A DNA stretch of 64,000 nucleotides from Mesorhizobium metallidurans STM 2683 (GCF_000350085.1 NZ_CAUM01000095.1:33886-97885), one strand, 5' to 3'; positions 46,204 through 56,034 are shown, counted from the first letter of the stretch. The notes: generated from the sequence alone by a model not told the origin. Numbers and translations: made by a program.

Positions 46204-48101
46204 TGGCGTAACTCGCTGGCATCGGCCGTACGCCGGGCCAGCACGAGGTGGCCGCCGCCAAGGTCGAGCGGCGACAGCATATCCTCGTCGCCCTCGTCGC
46301 GGAATTGCGGTCCCCATGCGCTGTTGTCGGAAGCGCCGCCGAGCTTCAGCGTCTTGAAATCCATCGGCCTGTCGAGATCGGGGAAAGGTACTGCGGCGAC
46401 CAGTGAGCGCGTGTAGGGGTGGACCGGTTTCCTAAGCAGAATTTCGCGCGGCGCGAGCTCGACGATACGCCCGCCGCACATCACCGCGATGCGGTCTGCC
46501 ATGTAGTCCACCACCGCCAAATTGTGGGATATGAACAGGTAGGTCAGGCCCAGTTCCTTCTGCAGGTCCTTCAGAAGGTTCAGGATCTGCGCCTGGACAG
46601 AGACATCGAGTGCCGAAACCGGCTCGTCGCAGATCAGGAGTTCAGGCCCCAGCGCCAACGCGCGTGCGATGCCGATACGCTGACGCTGCCCGCCGGAGAA
46701 ACTGTGCGGATAACGCTTTATGAAGCGCGGATCGAGCCCGATTGCCTGCATCAGGCTCTTGACCGTGGCGAGTCGGGACGCGGCATTGCCACGTTGATGG
46801 ATTTCCAGCGGCTCGCTCAAGATGTTCTCCACCGTCATGCGAGGCGAAAGCGACGAAACCGGATCCTGGAAGACCATCTGGATTTTCGCGCGCAGCATGC
46901 GCAGGGCGTCTCCCTCGGCTTCCAGGACGTCGATCGGACCATCGCGGCCGTTGAAGATGACAGAGCCGCCGCTAGGGGTGACAGCCCGCATGAGGATTTT
47001 GCTGACGGTGGTTTTGCCGCAGCCGCTTTCGCCGACAAGACCCAGGCACTCACCCCGCCTGATATCGAAGCTCACGCCGTCCACGGCGCGAACAGAGGTT
47101 TGATGATCTCCGCCGAACCATCCGGACTTGCGGATGGTGAAGGTCTTTGTCAGATCCCTGACCGACAGCAGGATGTCGTCCGGCCCCTTCGATGCCGGCG
47201 CCGTCTGCTTGCCGAGCAGGTTCCCGACATTCACCGGCACCTCGCGGAGCGCCTTTAGCCTTTCGCCAGGCTTCAGGTCGAAATGCGGAACGGCTGCCAT
47301 CAGGCCCTTCAGGTAAGGGTGGCCCGGCCGGCGGAATATCGCCTCCACAGGTCCCGCTTCCATGATCTCGCCATGGTACATGACCACCACCTCGTCGGCG
47401 ACATTGGCGACCACGCCAAGGTCGTGCGTGATCAGCAGCATCGCCATGTTCAGCTTGGTCTGAAGCTCGCGCAGCAATTGCAGGATTTGCGCCTGGATGG
47501 TGACGTCCAACGCCGTCGTCGGCTCGTCGGCGATCAACAGGGCCGGCCGGCAGATAAGCGCCATGGCGATCATGGCGCGTTGACGCAATCCTCCCGAAAG
47601 TTCAAAGGGATACATGTCATAGGCGCGCCTGGGGTTGGGAAAGCCGACAAGGCCGAGCATTTCCTCGGTCCGCGCCTTGCGCTCCACCCGAGCCATGGGC
47701 GTATGAATCTGCAGGGATTCGCTGACCTGATTGCCGATCGTGTGCAGCGGCGACAGTGATGTCATCGGCTCCTGAAAGATCTTGCCGATGCGGCTGCCTC
47801 TCAACGCCCGGATTTCGGGTCCGTCACGCGGCATCTGCAGGATATCCTGCGTCGTGCCGGGCTTCTCAGGATCGGAAAACAGGATACGGCCGCGAACATG
47901 GGCTGTGTCCGGCAAAATGCCCATCACTGCCTGGCTGAGAACCGATTTTCCGGAACCGGACTCGCCCACAAGCGCGGTAACCTTGCCGGGCAGGACGCGA
48001 AGATTTGCACGCCTGACGGCATGCAACGGTCCCCCGACAATGGCAAAAGAGATGCCAACATCCTCGATCCGCAGCAGATCAACGCCCGAATTCATTCTCA
48101 C
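46200..48101 (-). CDS. Duplicated ABC ATPase for peptide import (YejF-like)
   Basis: A 633-residue protein with two complete ATPase domains. The N-terminal domain has Walker A GESGSGKS, signature [13 protein letters not shown] and Walker [13 protein letters not shown]; the C-terminal one has [21 protein letters not shown] and [12 protein letters not shown]. Both end with the HPYLKGL/HPYTRSL oligopeptide-type motif. It is the first gene of the importer operon (ATPase, binding protein, two permeases). Confidence 0.95.
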   Translation of the reverse strand: MRMNSGVDLLRIEDVGISFAIVGGPLHAVRRANLRVLPGKVTALVGESGSGKSVLSQAVMGILPDTAHVRGRILFSDPEKPGTTQDILQMPRDGPEIRALRGSRIGKIFQEPMTSLSPLHTIGNQVSESLQIHTPMARVERKARTEEMLGLVGFPNPRRAYDMYPFELSGGLRQRAMIAMALICRPALLIADEPTTALDVTIQAQILQLLRELQTKLNMAMLLITHDLGVVANVADEVVVMYHGEIMEAGPVEAIFRRPGHPYLKGLMAAVPHFDLKPGERLKALREVPVNVGNLLGKQTAPASKGPDDILLSVRDLTKTFTIRKSGWFGGDHQTSVRAVDGVSFDIRRGECLGLVGESGCGKTTVSKILMRAVTPSGGSVIFNGRDGPIDVLEAEGDALRMLRAKIQMVFQDPVSSLSPRMTVENILSEPLEIHQRGNAASRLATVKSLMQAIGLDPRFIKRYPHSFSGGQRQRIGIARALALGPELLICDEPVSALDVSVQAQILNLLKDLQKELGLTYLFISHNLAVVDYMADRIAVMCGGRIVELAPREILLRKPVHPYTRSLVAAVPFPDLDRPMDFKTLKLGGASDNSAWGPQFRDEGDEDMLSPLDLGGGHLVLARRTADASELRH

Positions 48102-48251
48102 ACCAGCCCCACTCTGGCGGCCTGCCGGCCGGCAGGCCCGGAAGCGAGACTAGCGCATTGCCAGCCTAGAGCAACTTGGATTCTAAATGAGTTCCCCCGC
48201 GGAACCGGCGACCGGACTGCACACCAAGGCGTTCGGATCAGATCGTGGCGG

Positions 48252-49586
48252 TCACTGGAGCTTCCTCCGGTCGCCCGCCGACAGCCGCGCGGCATCGCGA
48301 TGAAGCAGCATGACCTGCTCGGCGTCCGATATCCGGTCGTGAATCGGCGGAGCGTCTTCATCGAGTGCGAGAGCACCCGACAGATCGGGTGAAAGCACCG
48401 TCAGCTTCTGCTTGATACCGGCCAGTTCCTCCTTGCCGAGCGTCAGCCAGTTGTTGGCGCCGCAATAGCCGGCGAAGTCTTTGCTGGCGAGAACGCTGTG
48501 CGGATATTTCTTGGTCAGGGTCTGGAGGCGCTGGACCTCGTTTACAGCCGAGCCGAAGACAGAGAATGTGAGCCGGTCGGTAAGTCCGACATTGCCGAAC
48601 ATCACGTTGCCGACATGCAGGCCGATACCAAATTTTATGTCGCCCAACCCCTGCTCCTTTCTGCGCAGATTGAGCTCCATCATGCGAGCGTTGGCCTTGT
48701 GCGCTGCCGCAAGAGCAGCCTGGCAGGCGATCTCGGACTGCGCGCGGTGCCTTTCGCAAGGGTAGACGGCAATGAAGCCATCTCCCAGGAAACTCATGAT
48801 CTGCCCGCCTCTGCGATTGAAAGGTGCGGCAATGGCATCGAAAAACTGGTTCAGCGTATCGATATAGATTTCGCGGCCGGAGGTTTCGGCAAGCCTTGTC
48901 GACCCGCGCATATCGGCCATGACCAGTGCGGCCCGGATTGTGTCGCCTTCGCCGCGCTTGATCTGGCCGTCCAGCACGCGCCTGCCGGCATCGCCGCCGA
49001 GATAAGTGGTCATCATGTTGTCGGCGAGCTTGGTGAGCACCGCCATCTTGGTTGCGATAGCGAGATGGTTCTGGATGCGCAGCAGCCCCGAAATCATGCT
49101 GTCGCTGAAGCCTGCAGCACTGTCGGTGGACCAGGACCCCATCATGCCCTGACTGGTATCGCCGTTGAAGGGATGGACGAAAGCCATGTAATCGGTGACG
49201 CCCATAAGCGTGAGGTCATCGAAAACAGGAAATTCTGACCGCACCGACGGGTCGAGCCGGCGCCGCAGATGATCGAGCTTGTTGCTGAGCAGATGGTAGT
49301 ATGGGCTGGTCAGGAATCTGTCAGAATGAACGCCGTTCTCACTGCGGAAGCCTTCCACTTCCAGGCCCTGGCCGCGAAGCCAGGTGAAGCCAAGCGCGTC
49401 ATAAAGCGGATGAAGCATCGAAAAGCTCAAATGCACCCGCTTCAGCGGCAGGCCGGCAGCAGCCAGCCGTTCACAAAAGCCTTTTACCAATGTTTCCAGG
49501 TCGTTGCCCGCCAGCGCCGATTGGGTCAGCCAATCGGCAACCTTGTCCATGAGAATGGTGGAAATTTCTGCTTGCGCTGTGCTCAT
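48252..49586 (-). CDS. Class III nucleotide cyclase, atypical purine site
   Basis: A 444-residue protein with an N-terminal region (about 1-210) containing SFSMLHPLYDALGFTWLRGQ, a pattern seen in bacterial cyclases with a cytoplasmic sensor. The cyclase domain (about 220-385) has metal Asp in MADMRGST and in FLGDG, and the N/R pair in VNEVQRL. The usual purine-binding Lys is Ser (IMSFLGD) and the second selector is also Ser (FSVFG), so the product is uncertain. The frame is open to 49634; the ATG at 49586 has GAGACAGC upstream. Confidence 0.83.
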   Translation of the reverse strand: MSTAQAEISTILMDKVADWLTQSALAGNDLETLVKGFCERLAAAGLPLKRVHLSFSMLHPLYDALGFTWLRGQGLEVEGFRSENGVHSDRFLTSPYYHLLSNKLDHLRRRLDPSVRSEFPVFDDLTLMGVTDYMAFVHPFNGDTSQGMMGSWSTDSAAGFSDSMISGLLRIQNHLAIATKMAVLTKLADNMMTTYLGGDAGRRVLDGQIKRGEGDTIRAALVMADMRGSTRLAETSGREIYIDTLNQFFDAIAAPFNRRGGQIMSFLGDGFIAVYPCERHRAQSEIACQAALAAAHKANARMMELNLRRKEQGLGDIKFGIGLHVGNVMFGNVGLTDRLTFSVFGSAVNEVQRLQTLTKKYPHSVLASKDFAGYCGANNWLTLGKEELAGIKQKLTVLSPDLSGALALDEDAPPIHDRISDAEQVMLLHRDAARLSAGDRRKLQ

Positions 49587-49821
49587 GCTGTCTCGAAACC
49601 CGTCGAAGACGAGCCATCTCCTTTGATCCGCCATACAATCGAAGTCAACGAAGCCGGCTTCGCCGACAAAAGCCGGCGAAGAATTTCCCGGATGACTGTC
49701 CTTGCAGGAAAGAAGCTGGCGGAAACCGCATCTATCTCGTGGAACATTATGTGGCGAGGCTGCCGGCGGAGTGCAATCCCGATCCTGACATCGGGCAAAA
49801 AATTCGCCGGCCCGGCCACCG

Positions 49822-51165
49822 TCAGGCCTTCACCACCGTCTCTCGGGCTAGCCCGAGGCGGCCAAAAACATTGCGTGTGTCGACGATCAGAAGAGCGTGA
49901 TCGGCGATCGCCTGATAGTCGATCGCGTCGTGGTCGGTTGCAACGACGACAGCATCGAAATCCTTCAAGGCCGCCTCGGTCAATTCGACCGAGCGACGCC
50001 CCTTGATCGCCATATGCTCGCGTGTGGTCGGGATCTCGGTAACATGCGGATCGTGGAATTCCGCCTTGCCGCCCCATTCCTCGATGAGTTCAATAAGCCG
50101 CAACGAGGGGCTTTCGCGGATGTCGGGCACATTCTTCTTATAGGCGAGCCCGATAATGAGAATGCGCGAGCGGCTGAGCGCCTTGCCGCAGCGCCGGTCC
50201 AGCGCCTTCGCCAGTTCATCGACCACATGACGCGGCATGGCCGTGTTGATCTCTGCCGCCAGCTCGATGAAGCGGGTCGGCAGTTCGTATTCGCGCGCCT
50301 TCCACGTCAGGTAGAAGGGATCGATCGGAACGCAGTGCCCGCCAAGTCCGGGGCCAGGATAGAAAGGCATGTAGCCGAAGGGCTTGCTCTTTGCCGCCTC
50401 GATCACCTCCCAGATGTCGATGCCCATTGCACCGAGCACGACCTTCAACTCGTTGACGAGGGCTATGTTGACCGAGCGGAAGATGTTTTCCGTCAGCTTG
50501 ACCGCCTCGGCGGTCGCCGTGCTGGAAACCGGAACGACGGTCTTGACCACGCTCTGGTAGAAAGCCTGTACGAGCGTCGCCGCTTCAATGCCGTCGCCTG
50601 CCACGACCTTGGGGATCGTCGCGACTTCAAAGCTGCGGTTGCCGGGATCCTCGCGTTCGGGCGAGAAGCCGAGGAAGAAGTCTATATTCGACTGCAAGCC
50701 GGTTTTTTCCAGTTTGGGCTTGATCACGTCGTCGGTGGTGCCGGGATAGGTGGTCGATTCCAGCACGATCAGCTGGCCGAGACGCAGATGCTTCGCGATG
50801 GTGCCTGCCGTGTTTCTGACAAAGGAGAGGTCCGGCTCTCGGTGTTTCGTCAGCGGTGTCGGAACGCAGATGATGATGACGTCGCAGACGGCCAGTTCGG
50901 CAAAATCCGCGGTAGCCCGGAACCGTCCGCTCGCCACCTGGCTGGCAAGGGCTGTCGACGTCACCGCCTCAATGTAGGATTGGCCGTTGTTCAGGTTCTC
51001 GACCTTCTGGGCTTCGATGTCGAAGCCGGAAACCGGGAAGCCGGCGCGTGCAATCGCAACCGCCAGCGGCAGCCCGACATAGCCCAGTCCGATCACGCCG
51101 ACCTGCGCCGCACGCGTCGAGATCCGGTTCAGAAGACGGTCATATGTCGATCGTGAGGCGTCCAA
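49822..51165 (-). CDS. UDP-sugar 6-dehydrogenase (nucleotide sugar dehydrogenase)
   Basis: A 447-residue UDP-glucose/UDP-ManNAc dehydrogenase-family enzyme, oxidising a sugar nucleotide to the uronic acid using two NAD+. Features are VGVIGLGYVGLPLA (NAD site, 22-35), LESTTYPGTTDD, the catalytic region FYPGPGLGGHCVP with C278, and the C-terminal AYKKNVPDIRESPSLRLIE. The sequence is closest to WbpA/TviB-type enzymes (UDP-GlcNAc or UDP-GalNAc). The start reads as TTG at 51165. It supplies acidic sugars for the surface-glycan genes nearby. Confidence 0.92.
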   Translation of the reverse strand: MDASRSTYDRLLNRISTRAAQVGVIGLGYVGLPLAVAIARAGFPVSGFDIEAQKVENLNNGQSYIEAVTSTALASQVASGRFRATADFAELAVCDVIIICVPTPLTKHREPDLSFVRNTAGTIAKHLRLGQLIVLESTTYPGTTDDVIKPKLEKTGLQSNIDFFLGFSPEREDPGNRSFEVATIPKVVAGDGIEAATLVQAFYQSVVKTVVPVSSTATAEAVKLTENIFRSVNIALVNELKVVLGAMGIDIWEVIEAAKSKPFGYMPFYPGPGLGGHCVPIDPFYLTWKAREYELPTRFIELAAEINTAMPRHVVDELAKALDRRCGKALSRSRILIIGLAYKKNVPDIRESPSLRLIELIEEWGGKAEFHDPHVTEIPTTREHMAIKGRRSVELTEAALKDFDAVVVATDHDAIDYQAIADHALLIVDTRNVFGRLGLARETVVKA

Positions 51166-51275
51166 AAATCTGCTTTCCCGTCAATTCGGACAGACTATCC
51201 GCACCCATGCGAGGCTCACCGGGTCCCAGGAACCATGGCCGAGGCATATTGCGGAAAATTGATTTCCGCAAGCCG

Positions 51276-52442
51276 TCATCGGACCGGCACCTTCGCCTTC
51301 AGGCTTGCGGCAGCAATCGCATAGCCGCCGGCGGCGCCATCGATGAAATGAACGTGATCGCGCTGCAGCGGCGAGGCGACGAGGCATGTCATCAAGGCCG
51401 ATTTCTGGCGGTGCAGGCCATAGTTGCAGATGCCTGCCTCTTCCGCCTGTTTCAGCCGGTTCTCGATCCGTTGCAACACATCCGCGTCAACGTCGATGGT
51501 CATTTTCAAGCCGTCGTCGAACTTCCGGAAATCCGAATTGCTGGCCACGTCGCGTTTGTAGATCTTCGGATCGAAACGGCCGATCGTCCAGCCATATCTA
51601 TCCGTAACAGCCGTAAGCGTCATCAGGAACAATATCCACAGCTTCGACAGCCACCGCCGCCATCCCGCCGGTGCCATGGCCCGCGACTCGATATCGAGGC
51701 CGGGGGGCGGAAAACTGTAACCCGGACCGGTCACTGGCACCGGGTGACCATCGCGTTCCTGCCTGCCGGCAAGGGCGATAATGTCGGAGGCCAGAAACTG
51801 AAAACCGCGCAAGTCGCGCGACGCTCCCGGTACGGCTATGATCGAGACGATTTCACCATGCCGGGCTTCGATCGGGTTCCAGCGGCAGGAGAGGCCGGTC
51901 AGATCCGGCCGAGCGCCGGCCGGCGCAGGATCGATGCGGTAGCGCCCCGCTTTCATCTCGGCTTCCGCCCAACTGCCGCCACCGCCGGCGAACATGGCAT
52001 AGAAGACCGCTTCGGAGGGCTGGAACCTCGCCACGCGAACGTCGAGGCCTTGCGCTCTTATATCCTTTATCGGCACGATTGCGGCACGCAAGGTCAGGTC
52101 CAGTTCGTCCGCCACCCATCTCTGGACAGCCGCCAGCGCGTTGCGGGCGAGCTTCAGCGCCGAGCCGGGAAACGCCACGATCGCGCCGTCGCCGCCGAAG
52201 ACAAAGGGAAGATCTTGCCGACCCAGCGCATTGAGCAGCGCCGAAATGACGCTGGCGCCGGCCATATTGACGGTTTTATAGCGCCCCGCCTCGATCGCCT
52301 TGGTCGAGCCGACGATGTCGGCGGTGGCCAGCGCCCAGCCATCGGGGAGAGGCCGGTAGTTATCGATATCGGCAACGCTTTCGAACTTTGCGAAGACCGG
52401 CAAAGAAGCGACAAACGGATCGGACGCGGCAGCTGTTTCCAT
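51276..52442 (-). CDS. DUF3095-family cyclase-like protein
   Basis: A protein of about 388 residues of the DUF3095 family, which is distantly related to class III cyclases. It has TADIVGSTKAIEAGRYKTVN, with the Asp that would hold metal, and FVFGGDGAIVAFP, resembling the second metal-binding hairpin. A central region (SCRWNPIEARHGEIVSI) and a hydrophobic segment at about 255-275 (KLWILFLMTLTAV) follow. The catalytic activity is unproven. ATGs at 52460 and 52448 are alternative starts. It lies between two surface-glycan genes. Confidence 0.8.
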   Translation of the reverse strand: METAAASDPFVASLPVFAKFESVADIDNYRPLPDGWALATADIVGSTKAIEAGRYKTVNMAGASVISALLNALGRQDLPFVFGGDGAIVAFPGSALKLARNALAAVQRWVADELDLTLRAAIVPIKDIRAQGLDVRVARFQPSEAVFYAMFAGGGGSWAEAEMKAGRYRIDPAPAGARPDLTGLSCRWNPIEARHGEIVSIIAVPGASRDLRGFQFLASDIIALAGRQERDGHPVPVTGPGYSFPPPGLDIESRAMAPAGWRRWLSKLWILFLMTLTAVTDRYGWTIGRFDPKIYKRDVASNSDFRKFDDGLKMTIDVDADVLQRIENRLKQAEEAGICNYGLHRQKSALMTCLVASPLQRDHVHFIDGAAGGYAIAAASLKAKVPVR

Positions 52443-52534
52443 GAGCATCAGATAGCACATTCCAGTGCTTGAAGGTGAAGTCGATCACGCTTCGAAATTG
52501 ACTTGCGCAGGCTTTCCGATGATAGGGTCCGGCG

Positions 52535-53623
52535 ATGCGAATTGCCTTCTACGCGCCGCTGAAGCCGCCCAATCATCCCGTTGCCTCCGGCGACCGCCAG
52601 ATGGCACGGATGCTGGTCAAGGCGCTGGAGCATGGTGGGCATAGCGTCGAACTGGCATCCGAATTGCGCTTCTATCTACGCGAACCGGAGCCGAAGAGTT
52701 TCGATGCGCTCAAGATTGAGGCCGGAGAGGAGGCCGCGCGGCTGACCAAGCTTTGGGATCGTGACGGCAAGCCCGATCTCTGGTTCTCCTATCATCTCTA
52801 TTACAAGGCGCCCGACCTGATCGGGCCCGAACTGGCGTCGGCCTTTGCTGTCCCCTATGTGACAGCGGAAGCCTCCTATTCGAGGCGGCGCAACGCCGGT
52901 TTGTGGGCCGATACGCAAGCGTTGGTGGCGCGAGCCATCGAACAGGCAGCGCTGAACATCTGCTTCACGCAAAGGGATCGCCAGGGACTGACAGATGCGA
53001 TTCCCGATGCCGCTCTCGGCATGCTTTCGCCCTTCATCGACACATCGCTATTCCGGGAAGCGCCGGCACGGGGTTGTCCGACGCGCCTCGTTACCGTAGC
53101 CATGATGCGCCCGGGCGACAAAGCCGAAAGCTATCGCATGCTGGCGCAAGCGCTCGGTCCGATCGGCCACCTGCCCTGGACCATGTCGGTCGTCGGCGAC
53201 GGGCCTGCCCGTGACGAGGTCAAAGCGCAATTCGCCGGCTTGCCCGCCGACCGTATCGAATGGCTTGGCGCGATTGAGCCTGCCGCCGTGCCGGATGTCC
53301 TCTACGGTGGGGGAATTTACGTCTGGCCGGGTTACGGCGAGGCCTATGGCGTTGCCTATCTTGAAGCACAGGCCGCCGGCCTTCCGGTGGTGGCCCAGGA
53401 CATCGCCGGCGTGCCGGAGGTCGTGCGGGATGGCCAGACCGGGTTTCTCACTCCGCCAGGCGATGTGGCGGCGTTCGCTTCTGCCATTGAAAGGCTTCTG
53501 GCCCGTAACGACGAAAGAACCATCATGGCCGCGGAAGCCAGACGTTTCATCCTCGAAGAACGTTCCCTCGGTGTTGCAGCGGCGCGTCTGGCCGAACTTC
53601 TTGCGAAGATCCCGGTTTCATGA
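52535..53623 (+). CDS. GT4-family glycosyltransferase
   Basis: A 362-residue GT-B glycosyltransferase. The N-terminal domain starts MRIAFYAPLKPPNHPVASGD. The donor-site region has YVWPGYGEAYGVAYLEAQAA, with the E-x7-E pattern of family 4, followed by GLPVVAQDIAGVPEVV and DGQTGFLTPPGD. It is cytoplasmic, with no membrane helix. Its stop overlaps the deacetylase start (ATGA), so the pair is translationally coupled and may act on the same glycan. Confidence 0.93.
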   Translation: MRIAFYAPLKPPNHPVASGDRQMARMLVKALEHGGHSVELASELRFYLREPEPKSFDALKIEAGEEAARLTKLWDRDGKPDLWFSYHLYYKAPDLIGPELASAFAVPYVTAEASYSRRRNAGLWADTQALVARAIEQAALNICFTQRDRQGLTDAIPDAALGMLSPFIDTSLFREAPARGCPTRLVTVAMMRPGDKAESYRMLAQALGPIGHLPWTMSVVGDGPARDEVKAQFAGLPADRIEWLGAIEPAAVPDVLYGGGIYVWPGYGEAYGVAYLEAQAAGLPVVAQDIAGVPEVVRDGQTGFLTPPGDVAAFASAIERLLARNDERTIMAAEARRFILEERSLGVAAARLAELLAKIPVS

Positions 53624-54396
53624 CATCCGATCAGATCTGGCAGCCTTTGGTGGAAGAACTGGCGTGCCTGCAACGGGCGGACCGTAAGGCAGAGTTCTGG
53701 CTGCGCGACGACGACGCCGTGGATCCGGCGCCTGCGCTTGATCGGCTGCTCGACCTCACCGGTAAATTCACGGTTCCGGTCACTCTGGCTGTCATTCCGG
53801 CCCTGACTGACGAGAAACTTGTCGTTCGGCTTGACGAGGCGCCGCATGCCACGGTCGCCGTCCATGGCTGGGCGCACCGAAATCATGCGCCCGAGGACCA
53901 GAAAAAGCAGGAACTCGGCGCGCATCGGCCACGCGAGGCGGTGCTCGATGATCTGGCTCGCGGGCTGTCGCACATAACCGGCCTGCACGGCGCACGTGCC
54001 GTTCCGATGCTGGTGCCACCCTGGAACCGAATCGACGCCGGCTTCGTATCCGACCTTGGATCGATAGGATTTGCGGCATTGTCGGTCTATGGGCCGCCGA
54101 AGCCGGCTTCAGTGGCGGTCATCAACTGCAATGTCGACATCATGGATTGGCATGGCACGCGCGGCTGCCGCGATCATGGCCTGTTGGTTCAGTCTATCAT
54201 CGCGCAATTGCGGCATGCATTCGACGGCGGCGAACCGGTCGGCCTGCTCACCCACCATCTCGTACATGATGAATCGGCCTGGCTTTTCCTCGAACGGCTG
54301 TTCACAGTCACCGCACGGACTGAAGCCTGCGCATGGCTTCCGATCAGGACATTGATCGGGCGCAGCGCCGGTAGAGCAATTCCAGGAAAAGTGTGA
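53620..54396 (+). CDS. Polysaccharide deacetylase-family protein
   Basis: A 258-residue NodB-homology-like enzyme. The DD motif is in FWLRDDDAV and the metal histidines in VAVHGWAHRNH. PMLVPPWNRID resembles motif 3 and GLLTHHLVHDESAW motif 5. There is no signal peptide, so it probably acts on a cytoplasmic or membrane-facing precursor. The last seven codons (RAIPGKV) and the stop come from a copy of an intergenic palindromic repeat (54372-54453), so the native C-terminus may have been replaced. Confidence 0.85.
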   Translation: MTSDQIWQPLVEELACLQRADRKAEFWLRDDDAVDPAPALDRLLDLTGKFTVPVTLAVIPALTDEKLVVRLDEAPHATVAVHGWAHRNHAPEDQKKQELGAHRPREAVLDDLARGLSHITGLHGARAVPMLVPPWNRIDAGFVSDLGSIGFAALSVYGPPKPASVAVINCNVDIMDWHGTRGCRDHGLLVQSIIAQLRHAFDGGEPVGLLTHHLVHDESAWLFLERLFTVTARTEACAWLPIRTLIGRSAGRAIPGKV

Positions 54397-54453
54397 GCGG
54401 TTTTCCCGGGAAAAGCGCGTAGCGCTTTCCCTGTGGAATTGCGTCAAAACAGA
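54372..54453 (+). repeat. Rhizobial-type palindromic repeat, copy 1
   Basis: The ends agcaattccaggaaaagtgtg and tggaattgcgtcaaaaca recur at 55371-55431. The terminal gcaattcc/ggaattgc are inverted, and this copy has an extra inner palindrome around GGGAAAAGCGCGTAGCGCTTTCC, cut here to its key parts gggaaaagcgc and gcgctttccc. It resembles the repeats abundant in Mesorhizobium genomes (memory). It overlaps the 3' end of the deacetylase gene. Confidence 0.8.
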
Positions 54454-54467
54454 TATAGGAAAATAGC

Positions 54468-55322
54468 TCAGCGCTTTTTGTGCAATGAGACTGGAAATTT
54501 GAGCGTCTGGCCATCCCGCGCGGCAAAAGCGCCAGCAAACCTGTCTTTGGCCATTTTCTCGATCTCGTCCAGTTCCTCGTCGGTGCGTGTCGGATCGTGG
54601 TGAAACAGCGCAAGCCCCCGCGCACCGGCCGCCTCACAGAGCTTGACGCCCTGTTGCCATGTCGAGTGCCCGTTACCGCGGCGGCGTTCCATTTCCTCCT
54701 CGGTGTAGGTGCAGTCGTACATGACGAGGTCAGCATCTTCGATCAGGCCGAGCACCGCCTGATCGAGTTTGTCCGGCTCGTGCTCAGTGTCTGTGATCAC
54801 CGCCACGACGCGGCCGCCCCATTCGACCCGGTAGCCTATGCAGCCGCCCGGATGGATAAGACTGCCGGTTCGGACCACCACCCCTTCGCGCGGCCGAAGC
54901 ACGTCTCCGGATACGAAATCGCGGAAATCGAGGCTTGCCTTGCAGACCTCCATTTTCACCGGAAACCACGGCGGCCGCATGAACTCATCGACCATCTGCC
55001 GGGTCGTCATGCGTCCTGCAAGATGCCCGGACCAGAGCGTAACCTTGACGCTCCGGTCATAGATCGGCGCAAAAGCCGGCAGCCCGATGATGTGATCGTA
55101 ATGGCAATGGGTGAAAAGCAGATCGAAATCGGTCACGCCCGACGCCCGAAGCGCCCAGCCGGCAGGCCGTAGGCCAGAGCCCGCGTCGAACAGAAGCGTA
55201 TGCTTCCCGCATCGCATCTCAATGCAGATTGTGTTGCCGCCATAGCGAGAGAATTCTGGCCCCGATACCGAAATGCTGCCGCGCACGCCCCAAAACCTGA
55301 CCAGGAAAACGTCGTCGTCCAT
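54468..55322 (-). CDS. Metallo-beta-lactamase-fold hydrolase
   Basis: A 284-residue MBL-fold enzyme. The core has RFWGVRGSISVSGPEFSRYG at the start, the metal motif THCHYDH, a second region with TDTEHEPD, and FHHDPTR, supplying further metal ligands. This set resembles PhnP/RNase Z-like and class III cyclic-nucleotide phosphodiesterases. Being next to a cNMP-binding protein and near five cyclases makes a phosphodiesterase role plausible but unproven. The ATG at 55322 has AAAGG upstream. It is flanked on both sides by palindromic repeats. Confidence 0.83.
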   Translation of the reverse strand: MDDDVFLVRFWGVRGSISVSGPEFSRYGGNTICIEMRCGKHTLLFDAGSGLRPAGWALRASGVTDFDLLFTHCHYDHIIGLPAFAPIYDRSVKVTLWSGHLAGRMTTRQMVDEFMRPPWFPVKMEVCKASLDFRDFVSGDVLRPREGVVVRTGSLIHPGGCIGYRVEWGGRVVAVITDTEHEPDKLDQAVLGLIEDADLVMYDCTYTEEEMERRRGNGHSTWQQGVKLCEAAGARGLALFHHDPTRTDEELDEIEKMAKDRFAGAFAARDGQTLKFPVSLHKKR

Positions 55323-55370
55323 GCTAGCCTTTCGCAGTCCCCGTCGCCCATCGTAGCCAAACAACTGCTG

Positions 55371-55431
55371 CTAGAGCAATTCCAGGAAAAGTGTGAAACG
55401 GTTTTCCGTCCGGAATTGCGTCAAAACAAAG
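55371..55431 (+). repeat. Rhizobial-type palindromic repeat, copy 2
   Basis: A shorter form of the element at 54372-54453, with the same tagagcaattccagg left end and ggaattgcgtcaaaaca right end but without the inner palindrome. It folds as a hairpin through gcaattcc/ggaattgc. It lies upstream of the MBL-fold gene. Confidence 0.8.
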
Positions 55432-55514
55432 AGGTGAGACAGGTTTCTCCGGGAGATATTCTCAGCAAGAGGCCAGTGTCATCACGACGGCGAGGATCGA
55501 GCGTACGTCATTCG

Positions 55515-55964
55515 TTATTTGGCGCTTCGTGCGTCGATCAGATCCGCGGTCGTATGGCTTAGCCGATCGGCAAGAACCCGCAATATTTCGATGGTCATTT
55601 CCGGGAACTCCCTCATAAGCCGCAGGAAATGATCCTTGCGGATTCTCAAGGCTTCCAGAGGACTTGCCGCTCTGACGGTGGCAGTGCGGGAGCTGTTGCA
55701 CAATATGGCGATCTCGCCAACAATCGAATTTGGCACCAGTTCGGCAACTTTTATTGGCCCGCTGTCGGAATCGACCAGAATATCCGCCCTGCCTGAAAGG
55801 ATGACATAGGCGGCGTCTCCCTCGTCGCCCTGCCGGAAAAGGATCTGGCCGGCGCTGTAGCTCACGCGATCGGATGTGAACGCAAGCAGTTTGAGCTTTG
55901 TCGGCTCGATGCCAGAGAACAAGGGAACGCGTTGCAGCATTCCAACTTCATCCTTGAGCAGCAT
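55515..55964 (-). CDS. Stand-alone cyclic-nucleotide-binding domain protein
   Basis: A 149-residue protein that is essentially one CRP-type cNMP-binding domain with no DNA-binding domain. LQRVPLFSGIEPTKLKLLAF starts it; FRQGDEGDAAYVILSGRADI precedes the phosphate-binding cassette GEIAILCNSSRTATVRA. The Glu and Arg needed for cAMP/cGMP binding are present. The ATG at 55964 has GAGG upstream. It lies just downstream of the ABC-transporter gene and may serve as a binding subunit that senses the product of local cyclases. Confidence 0.88.
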   Translation of the reverse strand: MLLKDEVGMLQRVPLFSGIEPTKLKLLAFTSDRVSYSAGQILFRQGDEGDAAYVILSGRADILVDSDSGPIKVAELVPNSIVGEIAILCNSSRTATVRAASPLEALRIRKDHFLRLMREFPEMTIEILRVLADRLSHTTADLIDARSAK

Positions 55965-55997
55965 TGTCGCAAACCTCAAAATTCGCGTTGCCAGACT

Positions 55998-56034
55998 AGA
56001 GCAACGGACGCCCAGATGGAATGTCCGTTACTCT
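55998..56034 (-). terminator. Hairpin overlapping the ABC-transporter stop codon
   Basis: A 12-base stem with one mismatch (AGAGTAACGGAC / GTCCGTTGCTCT read on the minus strand) and a 13-base loop begins at the TAG stop. It could attenuate or end transcription between the ABC gene and the cNMP-binding gene. No T-run follows, and similar hairpins are dispersed repeats in rhizobia. Confidence 0.4.

Noticed and set aside
44593..46416. A 607-codon plus-strand frame opposite the peptide-binding protein
   Set aside because: Antisense shadow caused by high GC codon bias; the minus strand gene is a clear family 5 binding protein.
48165..48200. A third copy of the palindromic repeat (ctagagcaacttggattc)
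   Set aside because: Only the first few bases match; the right half is missing, so it is not counted as a copy.
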